From Mesorhizobium sp. NBSH29 (GTDB taxonomy: Bacteria > Pseudomonadota > Alphaproteobacteria > Rhizobiales > Rhizobiaceae), in NCBI RefSeq assembly GCF_015500055.1, contig NZ_CP045492.1, forward strand, positions 1,684,501 through 1,748,500: DNA of 64,000 nt, in the 5' to 3' direction. Positions 34,650-43,548 of the stretch are shown here, in pieces. A program made the translations under genes and the position numbers. The stretch's first letter is position 1, and every line of letters starts with the position of its first letter. Below the pieces are notes generated by a model. That model was not told the DNA's origin, did not search any database, and saw nothing but the letters and a program-made list of their open reading frames with translations.

Positions 34650-35822
34650 ATGCATCTGGTTTTTGTCACATCGATCGTGCCGCACGATGCGCCCTCCACG
34701 GGTTATGAGATCGCCAACGCTGCCATCATCGATGGCTTGCGCAGGGCAGGGATCAAGGTGACGGTCGTCGGCTATACATGGCCCGGGACCAAGCCCGCTG
34801 ACCCGCAATCCACGGTGGTTCTCGGCGCTGTCGATGTACGCACTGATAATGCGTCGGCGCTCCAGAAGATTGAATGGTTGGCCAAGGCCATGGTCGCCGG
34901 TCTTACCTTCTCTTCGATCAAGCTCAGGGCTGCCTCGGTGGCTGACGTTAAGGCCGCATTGCGATCAGTCGCGCCCTACGACGGCTATGTCATCAACGCA
35001 GTGCAGTTTGCTGGGGCATTCGAAGGCCTGTTTGAAGACAAGCCGTCGATCTTCGTTGCGCATAATGTCGAGTACCGTTCGGCGCAGGAAAATGCCGAGG
35101 CGGCAACAGGGCTATTGCAAAAATTTCTCTACCGGCGTGAAGCGCGCCTTTTGCAGAAGATGGAAGCGCGGTTGTGTGCCCAGGCCAATTTTGTCTTCAC
35201 GCTGGCGGGCGAAGATCGTGAGGCGCTGGGGGTGGCCACGCCAGGGCGCTCTGCAGCACTGCCGCTGATCACACGCGCCGAACCACCGTTGAAACCAGCC
35301 ACACGCCAGATTGCCTGCGACGCGGCGCTGATCGGGACCTGGACATGGCAACCAAACCGTATCGGTCTCGACTGGTTTCTGGAAAACGTAGTGCTGCTGT
35401 TGCCGGATGATTTCCGCGTCGAGATTGCAGGCAGCATGCCGGCCAACATGACTTCGCACCATCCCGGCGTCCACTTTGTCGGGCGCGTCGAGGATGCGAC
35501 CGAATTCGTCCGCAGGGCTGCCGTCATCCCGCTGATCAGCCGCGCCGGCAGCGGCGTGCAGCTGAAATCGATTGAGACGTTCGAACTTGGCCTGCCTGCC
35601 GTCGCCACCACGCGTTCGCTGCGCGGCATCGACAATATCCCGGAAAATTGCGTGGTTGCCGACGATGCGAAAGCGTTCGCAGCGGCGCTTGTACGCCTTG
35701 CCAGGGCCGGCGATGGCGATAGCGATGGGCGCGACTTCTACCAGAAGCAGCGCGCCGCGCTCGACGCGCAGCTTGCGCTCGGCCTTGCAAAAATTCGGTT
35801 AGTCGACAAAGAAGCGGCATGA
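34650..35822 (+). CDS. glycosyltransferase family 4 (GT-B fold)
   Basis: A 390-residue glycosyltransferase with the GT-B plan: an N-terminal domain with PHDAPSTGYEIANAAIIDGLRRAG, and a C-terminal domain with LIGTWTWQPNRIGLDWFLENV (near 222), VHFVGRVEDATEFVRRA and the sugar-nucleotide-binding RAGSGVQLKSIETFELGLPAVAT. The pair of ATG codons at 34647/34650 follows AGGAAG; the second has the better spacing. Its stop overlaps the WecG-type gene start by four bases (ATGA). Confidence 0.88.
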   Translation: MHLVFVTSIVPHDAPSTGYEIANAAIIDGLRRAGIKVTVVGYTWPGTKPADPQSTVVLGAVDVRTDNASALQKIEWLAKAMVAGLTFSSIKLRAASVADVKAALRSVAPYDGYVINAVQFAGAFEGLFEDKPSIFVAHNVEYRSAQENAEAATGLLQKFLYRREARLLQKMEARLCAQANFVFTLAGEDREALGVATPGRSAALPLITRAEPPLKPATRQIACDAALIGTWTWQPNRIGLDWFLENVVLLLPDDFRVEIAGSMPANMTSHHPGVHFVGRVEDATEFVRRAAVIPLISRAGSGVQLKSIETFELGLPAVATTRSLRGIDNIPENCVVADDAKAFAAALVRLARAGDGDSDGRDFYQKQRAALDAQLALGLAKIRLVDKEAA

Positions 35823-36583
35823 ACTTGAAAGCCATCATTCCCACGCCGCCCACACGCGACATTCTGGGGATCGCCGTCGCCGAATTGACGCATGCGAGAG
35901 CGATTGAGCATCTGCTGGAGCTAGTAGCAAATCAACAGTTCACAAGGGTTGGCTTCCTCAACGCCCACATCGCCAACGTGGCCTGCGCAGACCCTCAATT
36001 CAGGCACACACTTGGCGATTTCCTGATCCTGCCCGATGGCGTTGGCGTCGATGTGGCGTCGAAGCTGCTGCACGGAAAACCATTTCCGGCCAATCTCAAT
36101 GGCACTGATTTCATCCCAGCACTTCTCAGCGCGGCACAAACTCCGCTCACCGTGGGCATGCTGGGCGCCAGCGCGACCAGCATTGAGCGCGCTGCGTCAA
36201 GGTTACGCGAACTTACACCGCTTCACACGATTGAGATTGTCAACGATGGCTTCTTCCAGCCCGACGACGAAGCGGCCATCCGCGCGCGGCTTGAAACATT
36301 GCGCCCCGACATCCTCCTGGTGGCCATGGGCGTGCCACGCCAGGAATTCTGGATGGCGCATAATCTGGGCAAGCAGCATTGTACCTTACCCATCGCTGTT
36401 GGAGCACTGTTCGACTTTCTGAGCGGCGCAGTGCCGCGCGCGCCCGGCATCGTGCGCTCGCTCCGGCTCGAATGGCTGTTTCGTCTTGTGATTGAACCCG
36501 GACGGTTGTGGCGCCGCTATGTCGTCGGCAATCCGCTGTTCCTGTTTCGCGTGTTTCGCCAGAAGCTGCGAGGCCGCCCGTGA
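35819..36583 (+). CDS. WecG/TagA/CpsF family glycosyltransferase
   Basis: A 254-residue GT26-type transferase. It has VGFLNAHIANVACADPQF, the LPDGVGVDVASKLL motif with the conserved aspartate, LNGTDFIPALL, and MGVPRQEFWMAHN. These enzymes add N-acetylmannosamine, its uronic acid or a related sugar to an undecaprenyl-linked acceptor, usually as the second sugar of a repeat. It overlaps the GT4 gene by four bases and the next gene by four bases (GTGA). Confidence 0.92.
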   Translation: MNLKAIIPTPPTRDILGIAVAELTHARAIEHLLELVANQQFTRVGFLNAHIANVACADPQFRHTLGDFLILPDGVGVDVASKLLHGKPFPANLNGTDFIPALLSAAQTPLTVGMLGASATSIERAASRLRELTPLHTIEIVNDGFFQPDDEAAIRARLETLRPDILLVAMGVPRQEFWMAHNLGKQHCTLPIAVGALFDFLSGAVPRAPGIVRSLRLEWLFRLVIEPGRLWRRYVVGNPLFLFRVFRQKLRGRP

Positions 36584-37455
36584 CCCTGCCTCCCGCGAAA
36601 ACATCGGCGGCGATGGTAACAGCGAGCTATGCCCCCGATCTCGAGCGCTGCCGACTTCTCTGCGAAACTATGGATCGATACGTTACGGGCTCTTCGCATC
36701 ACTATCTGCTGGTAGAGGGCAGGGATGTGGCGCTGTTCCGGCAGCTGGAGGGACCAAACCGCACTGTCATCGACGAGCGCGACCTGTTGCCCGCGTGGCT
36801 GCACGCTGTCTGGGACCCGACAAGTCTTTTTCGCCGTCGCATCTGGCTTAGCACCCGCACCCAACCCATGCGCGGCTGGCACGTGCAACAGCTGCGCCGT
36901 ATGGCCATCGGCGCGCATGTCGGCCAGGATATTCTGGTCTATTGCGATTCCGATGTGGCGTTCCTGAAACCCTTTGATTGCGGTGCATTCTGGCGCGGCG
37001 ACAAAGTTCGGCTTTTCCGGCGCGACGGTGCACTGCCCATGCAAGGCGACCATCCGGTTTGGTCTCGCAATGCGGGCAAGGCGCTGGGCATCGCCAACCC
37101 CGAAATATCGTCCCATGACTACATCGCAACTCTGATCGCCTGGCGGCGCGACACGCTCAATGCCATGTGCCGGCATATCGAAGACGCGCACGGTCGCCCC
37201 TGGGTGCAAACGGTTGGTCGCGCGCGAAAATTCTCGGAATGCATGCTCTATGGTCGGTACGTCGACGAGGTTCGGGGCGGTGATGGACATTGTCACGATG
37301 ATGCAGAATTATGCCGCGTCTACTGGACCGGCCCAAAACTTGACGATGATGGTTTCCGAGCGTTCGTCGAGGGCATGGCGCCCGAGCAGGCTGCGATAGG
37401 CATGCAGTCGTTTATCGGCACCGATCTTGCGCGGATACGCAAGCTGATCGGCTAG
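36580..37455 (+). CDS. DUF6492 family protein, probable glycosyltransferase-like
   Basis: A 291-residue soluble protein starting at a GTG that overlaps the previous stop. It begins VTASYAPDLERCRLLCETMDRY and has a DSDVAFLKPFD motif near residue 125, a DxD-type metal site as in GT-A transferases; it also has a HDYIATLIAWRR segment. It fits DUF6492, seen in polysaccharide loci but without an assigned reaction. A role in modifying the same glycan is inferred from the operon. It is convergent with the flippase gene and overlaps it by four bases. Confidence 0.78.
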   Translation: MTLPPAKTSAAMVTASYAPDLERCRLLCETMDRYVTGSSHHYLLVEGRDVALFRQLEGPNRTVIDERDLLPAWLHAVWDPTSLFRRRIWLSTRTQPMRGWHVQQLRRMAIGAHVGQDILVYCDSDVAFLKPFDCGAFWRGDKVRLFRRDGALPMQGDHPVWSRNAGKALGIANPEISSHDYIATLIAWRRDTLNAMCRHIEDAHGRPWVQTVGRARKFSECMLYGRYVDEVRGGDGHCHDDAELCRVYWTGPKLDDDGFRAFVEGMAPEQAAIGMQSFIGTDLARIRKLIG

Positions 37456-38747
37456 AACACCTTGGCCGGACGGCGCAGCGCGCTGTAGGTCAGAACCGTG
37501 GACACCAGATAAAGCAGTCCAAACACCACATTGAGCGAAATAACCATCTCGGTGGTGTCGACGAACCGCGTGAGCGCCCACCAGAGAAAGATTCCTTTTA
37601 AGCCGGCAAGGACCGCCAGGTTCACCGCCCGCAATGCCGTCTGCCCGCGCGCAAAAAGCAGCTCGGCCTGGTATTCGACGAGATTGCGGAACGCCGGAAC
37701 GAGAAGCGCAAACCCGACCAGCGCAGCGGCCCCGGCAACATTGCCACCAAGCGCCCTCGGGAAGAAATAGAGCAGTGTTGAAAGCGTGGAGATTGCCAGA
37801 GTAGAGACCACCAACACCCCGACCTCGATGCCCACGCGGATGCGCATCCGCGCCAGAAGTTCGGGCGTGCGCATCATCTTCTGCACCAGCATCATGGTGA
37901 AGGTGCGGATCGGGATAGCGGTGAGGTCAACCAACCGCATAACGATCGCATAAATGCCGGCCAGTTGCGGTCCCCCGATGGAAAGCACCAGAAGCTTGTC
38001 GAATTCCATTTGCAGGTAAAACAGCACTTCGGCTCCGGCCACATAAACCGAATCCGCCAACCGCCGGAAGTAAAGCGCCAACCTGAAACGCACCCTTTGG
38101 CGCGGATAAAAGAAGCCAAAAGCGATTATCAGCGAGACCGCGTTGGCAGCGAGATAAAACCAGACCCAGTTTGCAAGGTCATGGTTTGCGGAAAACATGA
38201 AGACAATCGCTGCGATAGCGCGCAATAACGTTCCCATGATCACCAGAACGGCAGCCCGTCCGAAACGCCCCATGCCGTTGTTGACGATCACCGCCAACTC
38301 CACTGGTCGCCACAACATAGCCTCAGCAGCAACCACAGCAGCAAAAATCCAGATCGAAATATCGGCGGCAAAAAACAGCGCATAGGTCAGCCATGCCGCC
38401 AGTGCCATCACCGGCAACGAAGCCAGCCCGAAAATGATAAACCCACCTGTAAAGGCACCGATCAGATTAGGTCTCACCGTCGCCACGCGATAGAGTGCGG
38501 AAATAAACCCGAACGCCAAAAAGCGCGACAGCATGACGCCGGCAGCCGATGCGGTGGCGAAAAGGCCGAAATCAGCGATTGAAAGCGTATTGGCTAGGGC
38601 GATGAAATAGGCGAGCGAAAAAACCAGCCGTCCCGCCGAACCGCTGATAGCGGTTGTGTAATCGCGCAGCACGTCACGCCGTTCTGCCAGGAATACGCGG
38701 ATTCTGGAATTTTTCGGATTCTGCATGCTGTTGCCGACGTCGTTCAT
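37452..38747 (-). CDS. Wzx-type polysaccharide flippase
   Basis: A 431-residue inner-membrane protein with about twelve hydrophobic segments and the MOP-superfamily pattern: early SGSAGRLVFSLAYFIALANTL, then LSIADFGLFATASA. It should flip undecaprenyl-linked glycan repeats to the periplasm. It lies between the glycosyltransferases and the chain-length co-polymerase and shares its promoter gap with the latter. Pairing with the Wzy-type gene gives a Wzx/Wzy-dependent pathway. Confidence 0.86.
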   Translation of the reverse strand: MNDVGNSMQNPKNSRIRVFLAERRDVLRDYTTAISGSAGRLVFSLAYFIALANTLSIADFGLFATASAAGVMLSRFLAFGFISALYRVATVRPNLIGAFTGGFIIFGLASLPVMALAAWLTYALFFAADISIWIFAAVVAAEAMLWRPVELAVIVNNGMGRFGRAAVLVIMGTLLRAIAAIVFMFSANHDLANWVWFYLAANAVSLIIAFGFFYPRQRVRFRLALYFRRLADSVYVAGAEVLFYLQMEFDKLLVLSIGGPQLAGIYAIVMRLVDLTAIPIRTFTMMLVQKMMRTPELLARMRIRVGIEVGVLVVSTLAISTLSTLLYFFPRALGGNVAGAAALVGFALLVPAFRNLVEYQAELLFARGQTALRAVNLAVLAGLKGIFLWWALTRFVDTTEMVISLNVVFGLLYLVSTVLTYSALRRPAKVF

Positions 38748-38849
38748 TGCTTGGTTCAGGCTAGCGGCGAATGTTTAACGCTGGGTTCCGCAAATTCATC
38801 AACGACCGCTGAAATAGGGTCAAAATTAACGGTTTGTTTTCCATGCCTG

Positions 38850-38864
38850 TTTAGCGTGGCTTAA
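38850..38864. promoter_or_regulatory. near-consensus CtrA-like box before the co-polymerase gene
   Basis: TTTA-GCGTGGC-TTAA matches seven of the eight fixed bases of TTAA-N7-TTAA, 45 bases upstream of the co-polymerase start. A weaker relative, TTAA-N7-TTTT, stands at 38826-38840, and a TTTAACG half site at 38774-38780. Confidence 0.35.
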
Positions 38865-38908
38865 GATTTGAAAACCTCTGCTCCTGAATGCCTGGGCGAG
38901 CCGCATAG

Positions 38909-41500
38909 ATGTCTGATGCTCACGACCATGACCGGAAAAAGCGGTCCTTGCTATCGCTTGGCCGCGCCGAGCCAGAAGGCCGTGGCAGATCGCGCAATGC
39001 AACGGAAGGAACGTGGTCTACTAACGACGAAATAGACGCAGCAACCCGCCATCGCCTCGCGCGCTCGCGGCGTGAGGCGCATCCAAGTCCGCTGATTTCA
39101 GCACTCGCTGAGCGCCCGAACAGTTCACCGCGAGACCGTACACCCGAAAGAGCTCCGGTGGTGGAACAGTCCAGTCCGGCACCAAAGTCTCGCTGGAGCC
39201 TGCGCAACCTGCTTCCAGATTCGGACCGTTCGCAGAACCCCCGCGAGCACGAGCAGCCTGCATGGGTGCAGCCCGAACGCGATACCTCACACCCTTATGC
39301 GCGCCAGCAGCATGCTGACGAAGATCCGCGGGCTTCGACCCGCGCCAGCGAAACTGCAGACCCTGACCTTTACTGGCGACCGCTGATTGATCCCATGCGG
39401 GTAGTGGTGGGCATCGCCAATTCCAAGAAGATCATTCTGGCCACTACGATTGCCGGGGCGCTGTTGGCCGCTGCCGTCGCTGTCTCGACACCGAAAAAGT
39501 TTGAGGGCGTCGCTGAGCTGCTGATCGACCCGCGTGATCTGAAGATCGTGGATCGCGACATCACTCAATCCGGCCTGCCGTCCGATGCCACCATGGCAAT
39601 CGTGGAAAATCAGGTGCGCGTGCTGACCTCGGGCACAGTCCTCAACAAGGTCGTCGACAAGCTGAACCTGACTGCAGATCCAGAATTCAACGGTCAGGGT
39701 TCAGGCGTCATAGGCAGCCCGGTGGCGATCCTTCGCTCGCTCCTCGCGCGTGACGCAGGCAGTGCTGGCGACAACCGCCGTTCACTCGCGGTCTCGAATC
39801 TGGCTGAGAGCCTTGAGGTCGAACGCGGCGGCAAAACCTTTGTGGTGGTGATCACTGCCAAAACCCAAAATGCCGAGAAATCAGCGCTGATCGCCAACAC
39901 GCTCACTGATGTGTTTCTGCAGACCTACGGCCAGATCCAGGCCGACACCGCAGGTCGCGCCACCGATGAGCTTACGTCGCGACTGTCGGGCATGCGTTCT
40001 GAGCTAGAGGCCGCCGAACGCGCGGTCGAAGAGTACAAAACCCAGAACGACATTATTGACGCCGGCGGCAAGCTGATTAGCGACGATGAGATGGTCAAGC
40101 TCAATGAGCAGCTCGGCACAGCGCGGGCTCGCTCCATCGAGCTCAATGCCAAAGCGCAGTCGGCCCGCGACCTCGATGTCAACGCCGTCGTCAACGGCAT
40201 CTTGCCAGAGCAGATCAGCTCCAACGTGATGACCGAACTGCGCTCGCAGTATTCCAGCCTCAGTCAGGAAGCCGACCGCCTTGCCGTCCGGCTTGGGCCG
40301 CGCCATCCGCAATTGCTGGCGATCCAGGCGCAACTCGGCGGCGCCCGTGAGCAGATCCAGAATGAATTGCGGCGCATCGTTGCTTCCAATCAGGTCGAAC
40401 TGAAGCGTGCGGTGCAACTGGAGCAGGATCTCGCTGCGCGGCTGGCTCAGGTCAAGGTACGCCAGAGCGGCGTCAGCGAGGATCTTGTGGCGCTGCGCCA
40501 ACTTGAACGCGAGGCTGCCGCCAAGCGCGCAGTTTACGAATCCTTCCTGCTGCGCGCCCGCGAAACCAGCGAACAACGTGACCTCAACACTGCCAACATG
40601 GCCGTCATCTCCAAGGCCTATCCGCCGCTGGAACCGGTCGGCCCGTCGCGATCAACGTTGACGCTTGCGGGTGCACTTCTCGGTATGCTGGCTGGCATCG
40701 GCATCGGCGGTATGCGTGGCGCATTCTACAGCCTGCGCGACAATTCCAACCCAGGTACGCCGCGCGATCCCCGTCCAACCGATGGCGGTCGAGGCCCCTC
40801 GGGGCCATCCGGGCGCCGCCGCGATATGGATCACGAAACGCGCAAACCCGAGCCGGAACCAGCTCCGCGTCGCCCAGCGCGTGTGCCAGAAGCGCGGGCA
40901 AACTGGAACGCGCTCGTTCAGCCCGCTGGGTCGGGCGAGGACGATGCCGTCAATGATCGCATTGCTCCCAACCCGGCTCGTCACATCGTTGCTGCAACCA
41001 GGCGCGACCGCGCTTCCAAGTCCGAGGCGCCAATACCGGTGCGCGTTGCTGAAGCACCGCGCCCGGCAGCTGTCGCCGTTGCCCCCATCCACCCGGCGCC
41101 GGTACAACATGCTCCGGCTGCGGTCCAGCTGCAGCCAGCCGCCCAAGTACACTTGCAGGCGGTTCCGCCACAGCAGCCAGTCGTCTACGCGCCGCAGATG
41201 CAGCCAGCCTACATGCCTGCGCCGATGCAGCCGCAACCCATGGCCTACGCCTATCCACCACAACCTATGCCGATGTTTTATCCCGGGCAGCCAATGCCCA
41301 TGCCGCAAGCCTATATGCCGCCGATGCCACACTATGGTGTCTGGCCAGCCCCGCATTTTGCACCGCAACCTTCCGGACAGCCGGTGCAAGAGCCAGCCGC
41401 CACCCGCTCCGATATCGAGGAGGTCCGCGAAAGCCTGCGGGCTTTCCGCGAAGCGGTTCTGGATCGACCGGAGTTGCGCCCGCGCCGCCGCTTCCTGTAA
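38909..41500 (+). CDS. Wzz/GumC-type polysaccharide co-polymerase without kinase domain
   Basis: An 863-residue protein. Residues 1-150 are polar and probably disordered. TM1 lies about 174-192 (IILATTIAGALLAAAVAVS); a periplasmic Wzz domain with long coiled coils follows (about 195-575, including VRLGPRHPQLLAIQAQLGG); TM2 lies about 581-603. The cytoplasmic tail (605-863) is rich in Pro, Gln, Met and Ala (about 724-825) and ends in a charged helix (SDIEEVRESLRAFREAVLD). Family members (ExoP, Wzc) usually have a BY-kinase with Walker motifs and a Tyr tail here; neither is visible. It should set chain length and help export. ExoP-like assembly with a separate kinase is possible. Confidence 0.85.
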   Translation: MSDAHDHDRKKRSLLSLGRAEPEGRGRSRNATEGTWSTNDEIDAATRHRLARSRREAHPSPLISALAERPNSSPRDRTPERAPVVEQSSPAPKSRWSLRNLLPDSDRSQNPREHEQPAWVQPERDTSHPYARQQHADEDPRASTRASETADPDLYWRPLIDPMRVVVGIANSKKIILATTIAGALLAAAVAVSTPKKFEGVAELLIDPRDLKIVDRDITQSGLPSDATMAIVENQVRVLTSGTVLNKVVDKLNLTADPEFNGQGSGVIGSPVAILRSLLARDAGSAGDNRRSLAVSNLAESLEVERGGKTFVVVITAKTQNAEKSALIANTLTDVFLQTYGQIQADTAGRATDELTSRLSGMRSELEAAERAVEEYKTQNDIIDAGGKLISDDEMVKLNEQLGTARARSIELNAKAQSARDLDVNAVVNGILPEQISSNVMTELRSQYSSLSQEADRLAVRLGPRHPQLLAIQAQLGGAREQIQNELRRIVASNQVELKRAVQLEQDLAARLAQVKVRQSGVSEDLVALRQLEREAAAKRAVYESFLLRARETSEQRDLNTANMAVISKAYPPLEPVGPSRSTLTLAGALLGMLAGIGIGGMRGAFYSLRDNSNPGTPRDPRPTDGGRGPSGPSGRRRDMDHETRKPEPEPAPRRPARVPEARANWNALVQPAGSGEDDAVNDRIAPNPARHIVAATRRDRASKSEAPIPVRVAEAPRPAAVAVAPIHPAPVQHAPAAVQLQPAAQVHLQAVPPQQPVVYAPQMQPAYMPAPMQPQPMAYAYPPQPMPMFYPGQPMPMPQAYMPPMPHYGVWPAPHFAPQPSGQPVQEPAATRSDIEEVRESLRAFREAVLDRPELRPRRRFL

Positions 41501-41610
41501 GCAAAACTTTCTTGCAGACTTTCGCGTCAACGGCACCAGAGGGCGCAATGACAGCGTTACGCCGCTCATTTCTGGTGACAATGCGTAGCAAGTAAAACTC
41601 GGAACGGATC

Positions 41611-42516
41611 ATGGCAGAGCAGAAAATCATCGACGGCAAAGCAGTGGGCGAGGACGTTGTTGCCCGCGTGAAAGAACTTACCGCCGAACTCGTCGCCGCC
41701 GGCGGGGCGAAACCTGGGCTTGCGGTCGTCATCGTCGGAGAAGATCCGGCAAGCCAGGTCTATGTCGCGTCCAAGTCCAAAAAGGCGAAGGAATGCGGCT
41801 TTCATTCCGTTCAGCACACCCTGGCCGCCGACACCCCGGAAGATGATGTCGTGGCACTGGTCGAAAGGCTCAACGCCGATCCGGCAATACACGGAATTCT
41901 CGTCCAGTTGCCCTTGCCCGGTCATATCGACAGCGCCCGCGTTGTCCAGTCGGTGTCGCCGAAAAAGGATGTCGACGGCTTCCACTTCATCAATGTCGGC
42001 AAGCTCGGCACCGGCGAACTGGAAACCGCATTCGTTCCGTGCACCCCTGCCGGCTCCATGCTGTTGATCGAGCGGGCACGCGGCAAGGACCTCTCCGGCC
42101 TCAACGCCGTGGTGGTCGGGCGCTCCAACATTGTCGGCAAGCCGATGGCAAACCTGCTTCTTGCGGCTAATTGCACCGTAACCATCGCTCACAGCCGCAC
42201 CCGCGATTTGCCGGCACTCGCCCGCACCGCCGACATTCTGGTAGCAGCCGTTGGCCGTCCTGAAATGGTCAAGGGCGATTGGGTCAAGCCCGGAGCAACG
42301 GTCATTGATGTAGGTATCAACCGCATCGATGCGCCCGAAAAGGGTGAGGGCAAGACGCGCCTTGTCGGCGATGTTGAATTTGCCGAGGCGCATAAAAATG
42401 CGAGCGCGATCACTCCGGTGCCAGGTGGTGTCGGGCCGATGACCATTGCCATGTTAATGGCCAACACACTGATTTCCGCAAGCCTTGCGGCTGGTCGTCC
42501 CCGGCCATCTTTCTGA
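41611..42516 (+). CDS. folD: methylene-THF dehydrogenase / methenyl-THF cyclohydrolase
   Basis: A 301-residue bifunctional enzyme that interconverts 5,10-methylene-, methenyl- and 10-formyl-tetrahydrofolate. It has the catalytic lysine region [13 protein letters not shown], the QLPLPGHID segment, the NADP-binding [17 protein letters not shown] and [14 protein letters not shown]. Length is normal. It stands between the polysaccharide locus and a GlxA-type regulator. Confidence 0.97.
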   Translation: MAEQKIIDGKAVGEDVVARVKELTAELVAAGGAKPGLAVVIVGEDPASQVYVASKSKKAKECGFHSVQHTLAADTPEDDVVALVERLNADPAIHGILVQLPLPGHIDSARVVQSVSPKKDVDGFHFINVGKLGTGELETAFVPCTPAGSMLLIERARGKDLSGLNAVVVGRSNIVGKPMANLLLAANCTVTIAHSRTRDLPALARTADILVAAVGRPEMVKGDWVKPGATVIDVGINRIDAPEKGEGKTRLVGDVEFAEAHKNASAITPVPGGVGPMTIAMLMANTLISASLAAGRPRPSF

Positions 42517-42585
42517 TGGTCCAGAGGCAGCGGCCACCCTTGCGTGCCTTTGCGGTGTGGCCGGCTTCCTGTAAAAGAGCCCTCA

Positions 42586-43548
42586 ATGTCTGATATTGTT
42601 GAAGGCAACCGGCACTTCGCATTTCTGCTGGTCGATAAATTTTCAATGTTCTCGCTCGCTGCCGCGATAGACGCTGTGCGCTCGGCCAACCGTCTGCTTG
42701 GCCGCGATTTCTACAGCTGGACCACAATATCTTCCGATGGCGAGGCAGTGATGGCATCAAATGGTCTGCCGCTGAAGATCGATTATGCAGTTGCTGACTT
42801 GCCTCCGACCGACATCTTGTTCGTCTGCGTCGGCCTCACCACCGAATATCCGGGCAAAAGCAAGGTGCTTGGCGCGCTGAGAAGCTGGGGACGCCGTGGC
42901 GGCGCGCTTGGCGCGCTGTCCGTCGGTTCCCATTTGCTTGCCGAAGCCGGCCAGTTGGATGGTCATCGCTGCACCATCCACTGGGAAAACCGCGCCGGCT
43001 TCATGGAAAAATTTCCCGAGATCGAGTGCACCGGAAACGTCTTCGAGATCGATCGAAAGCGCTACAGCTGTGCCGGTGGCACGACCTCAATCGACCTGAT
43101 GCTGGAGATTATTCGCCAGGATCTCGGGTCAAACATTGCCAATGGCGTTGCCAACCAGTTCCAGCATGAGCGGATCCGCTCAGCCGGCGACCGTCAGCGG
43201 ATCGGCCCCGAACGCGACCTGACCGGAAAATCTGAGAAGCTGCGAAAAATCGTTGAACTGATGGCCGATAATCTGGATGAACCTTTTTCGGCGGTGCAGC
43301 TGGCAAAATCTGCGGGCCTTTCGGTCCGCCAGGTCGAACGCTTGTTCCTACGTCACCTGACCGTTACGCCCGGGCGCTACTACATGCGGTTGCGGCTGGA
43401 GCGGGCGCGTGAACTTCTGCGCCAGACCAACATGCCGATTCTCGACGTGGCAATCGCCACCGGCTTTACCTCGCACTCCTATTTCGCCCAGAGCTACCGC
43501 ATGCAATTCGGCCGCCCGCCTTCTGAAGAACGACGCACGGCGTATTAG
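42586..43548 (+). CDS. GlxA family AraC-type transcriptional regulator
   Basis: A 320-residue regulator. Residues about 10-190 form a DJ-1/PfpI-like domain of the amidotransferase class with a VGSHLLAEAGQLDGHRCTIHWEN segment; the nucleophile elbow cysteine is replaced by Ser-His (SVGSHLL), so it is a sensor and not an enzyme. Residues about 220-315 are an AraC double HTH (SGLSVRQVERLFLRHL, then ATGFTSHSYFAQSYR). It resembles GbdR/CdhR-type regulators of quaternary-amine catabolism, but the target is unknown. The ATG at 42586 is chosen on family length. Confidence 0.9.
   Translation: MSDIVEGNRHFAFLLVDKFSMFSLAAAIDAVRSANRLLGRDFYSWTTISSDGEAVMASNGLPLKIDYAVADLPPTDILFVCVGLTTEYPGKSKVLGALRSWGRRGGALGALSVGSHLLAEAGQLDGHRCTIHWENRAGFMEKFPEIECTGNVFEIDRKRYSCAGGTTSIDLMLEIIRQDLGSNIANGVANQFQHERIRSAGDRQRIGPERDLTGKSEKLRKIVELMADNLDEPFSAVQLAKSAGLSVRQVERLFLRHLTVTPGRYYMRLRLERARELLRQTNMPILDVAIATGFTSHSYFAQSYRMQFGRPPSEERRTAY

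Noticed and set aside
40665-41588. Long plus-strand (307 aa) and minus-strand (309 aa) frames over the co-polymerase tail
   Set aside because: Both overlap the 3' part of the co-polymerase gene and arise from its GC-rich, stop-poor Pro/Gln codons; neither has a family signature.
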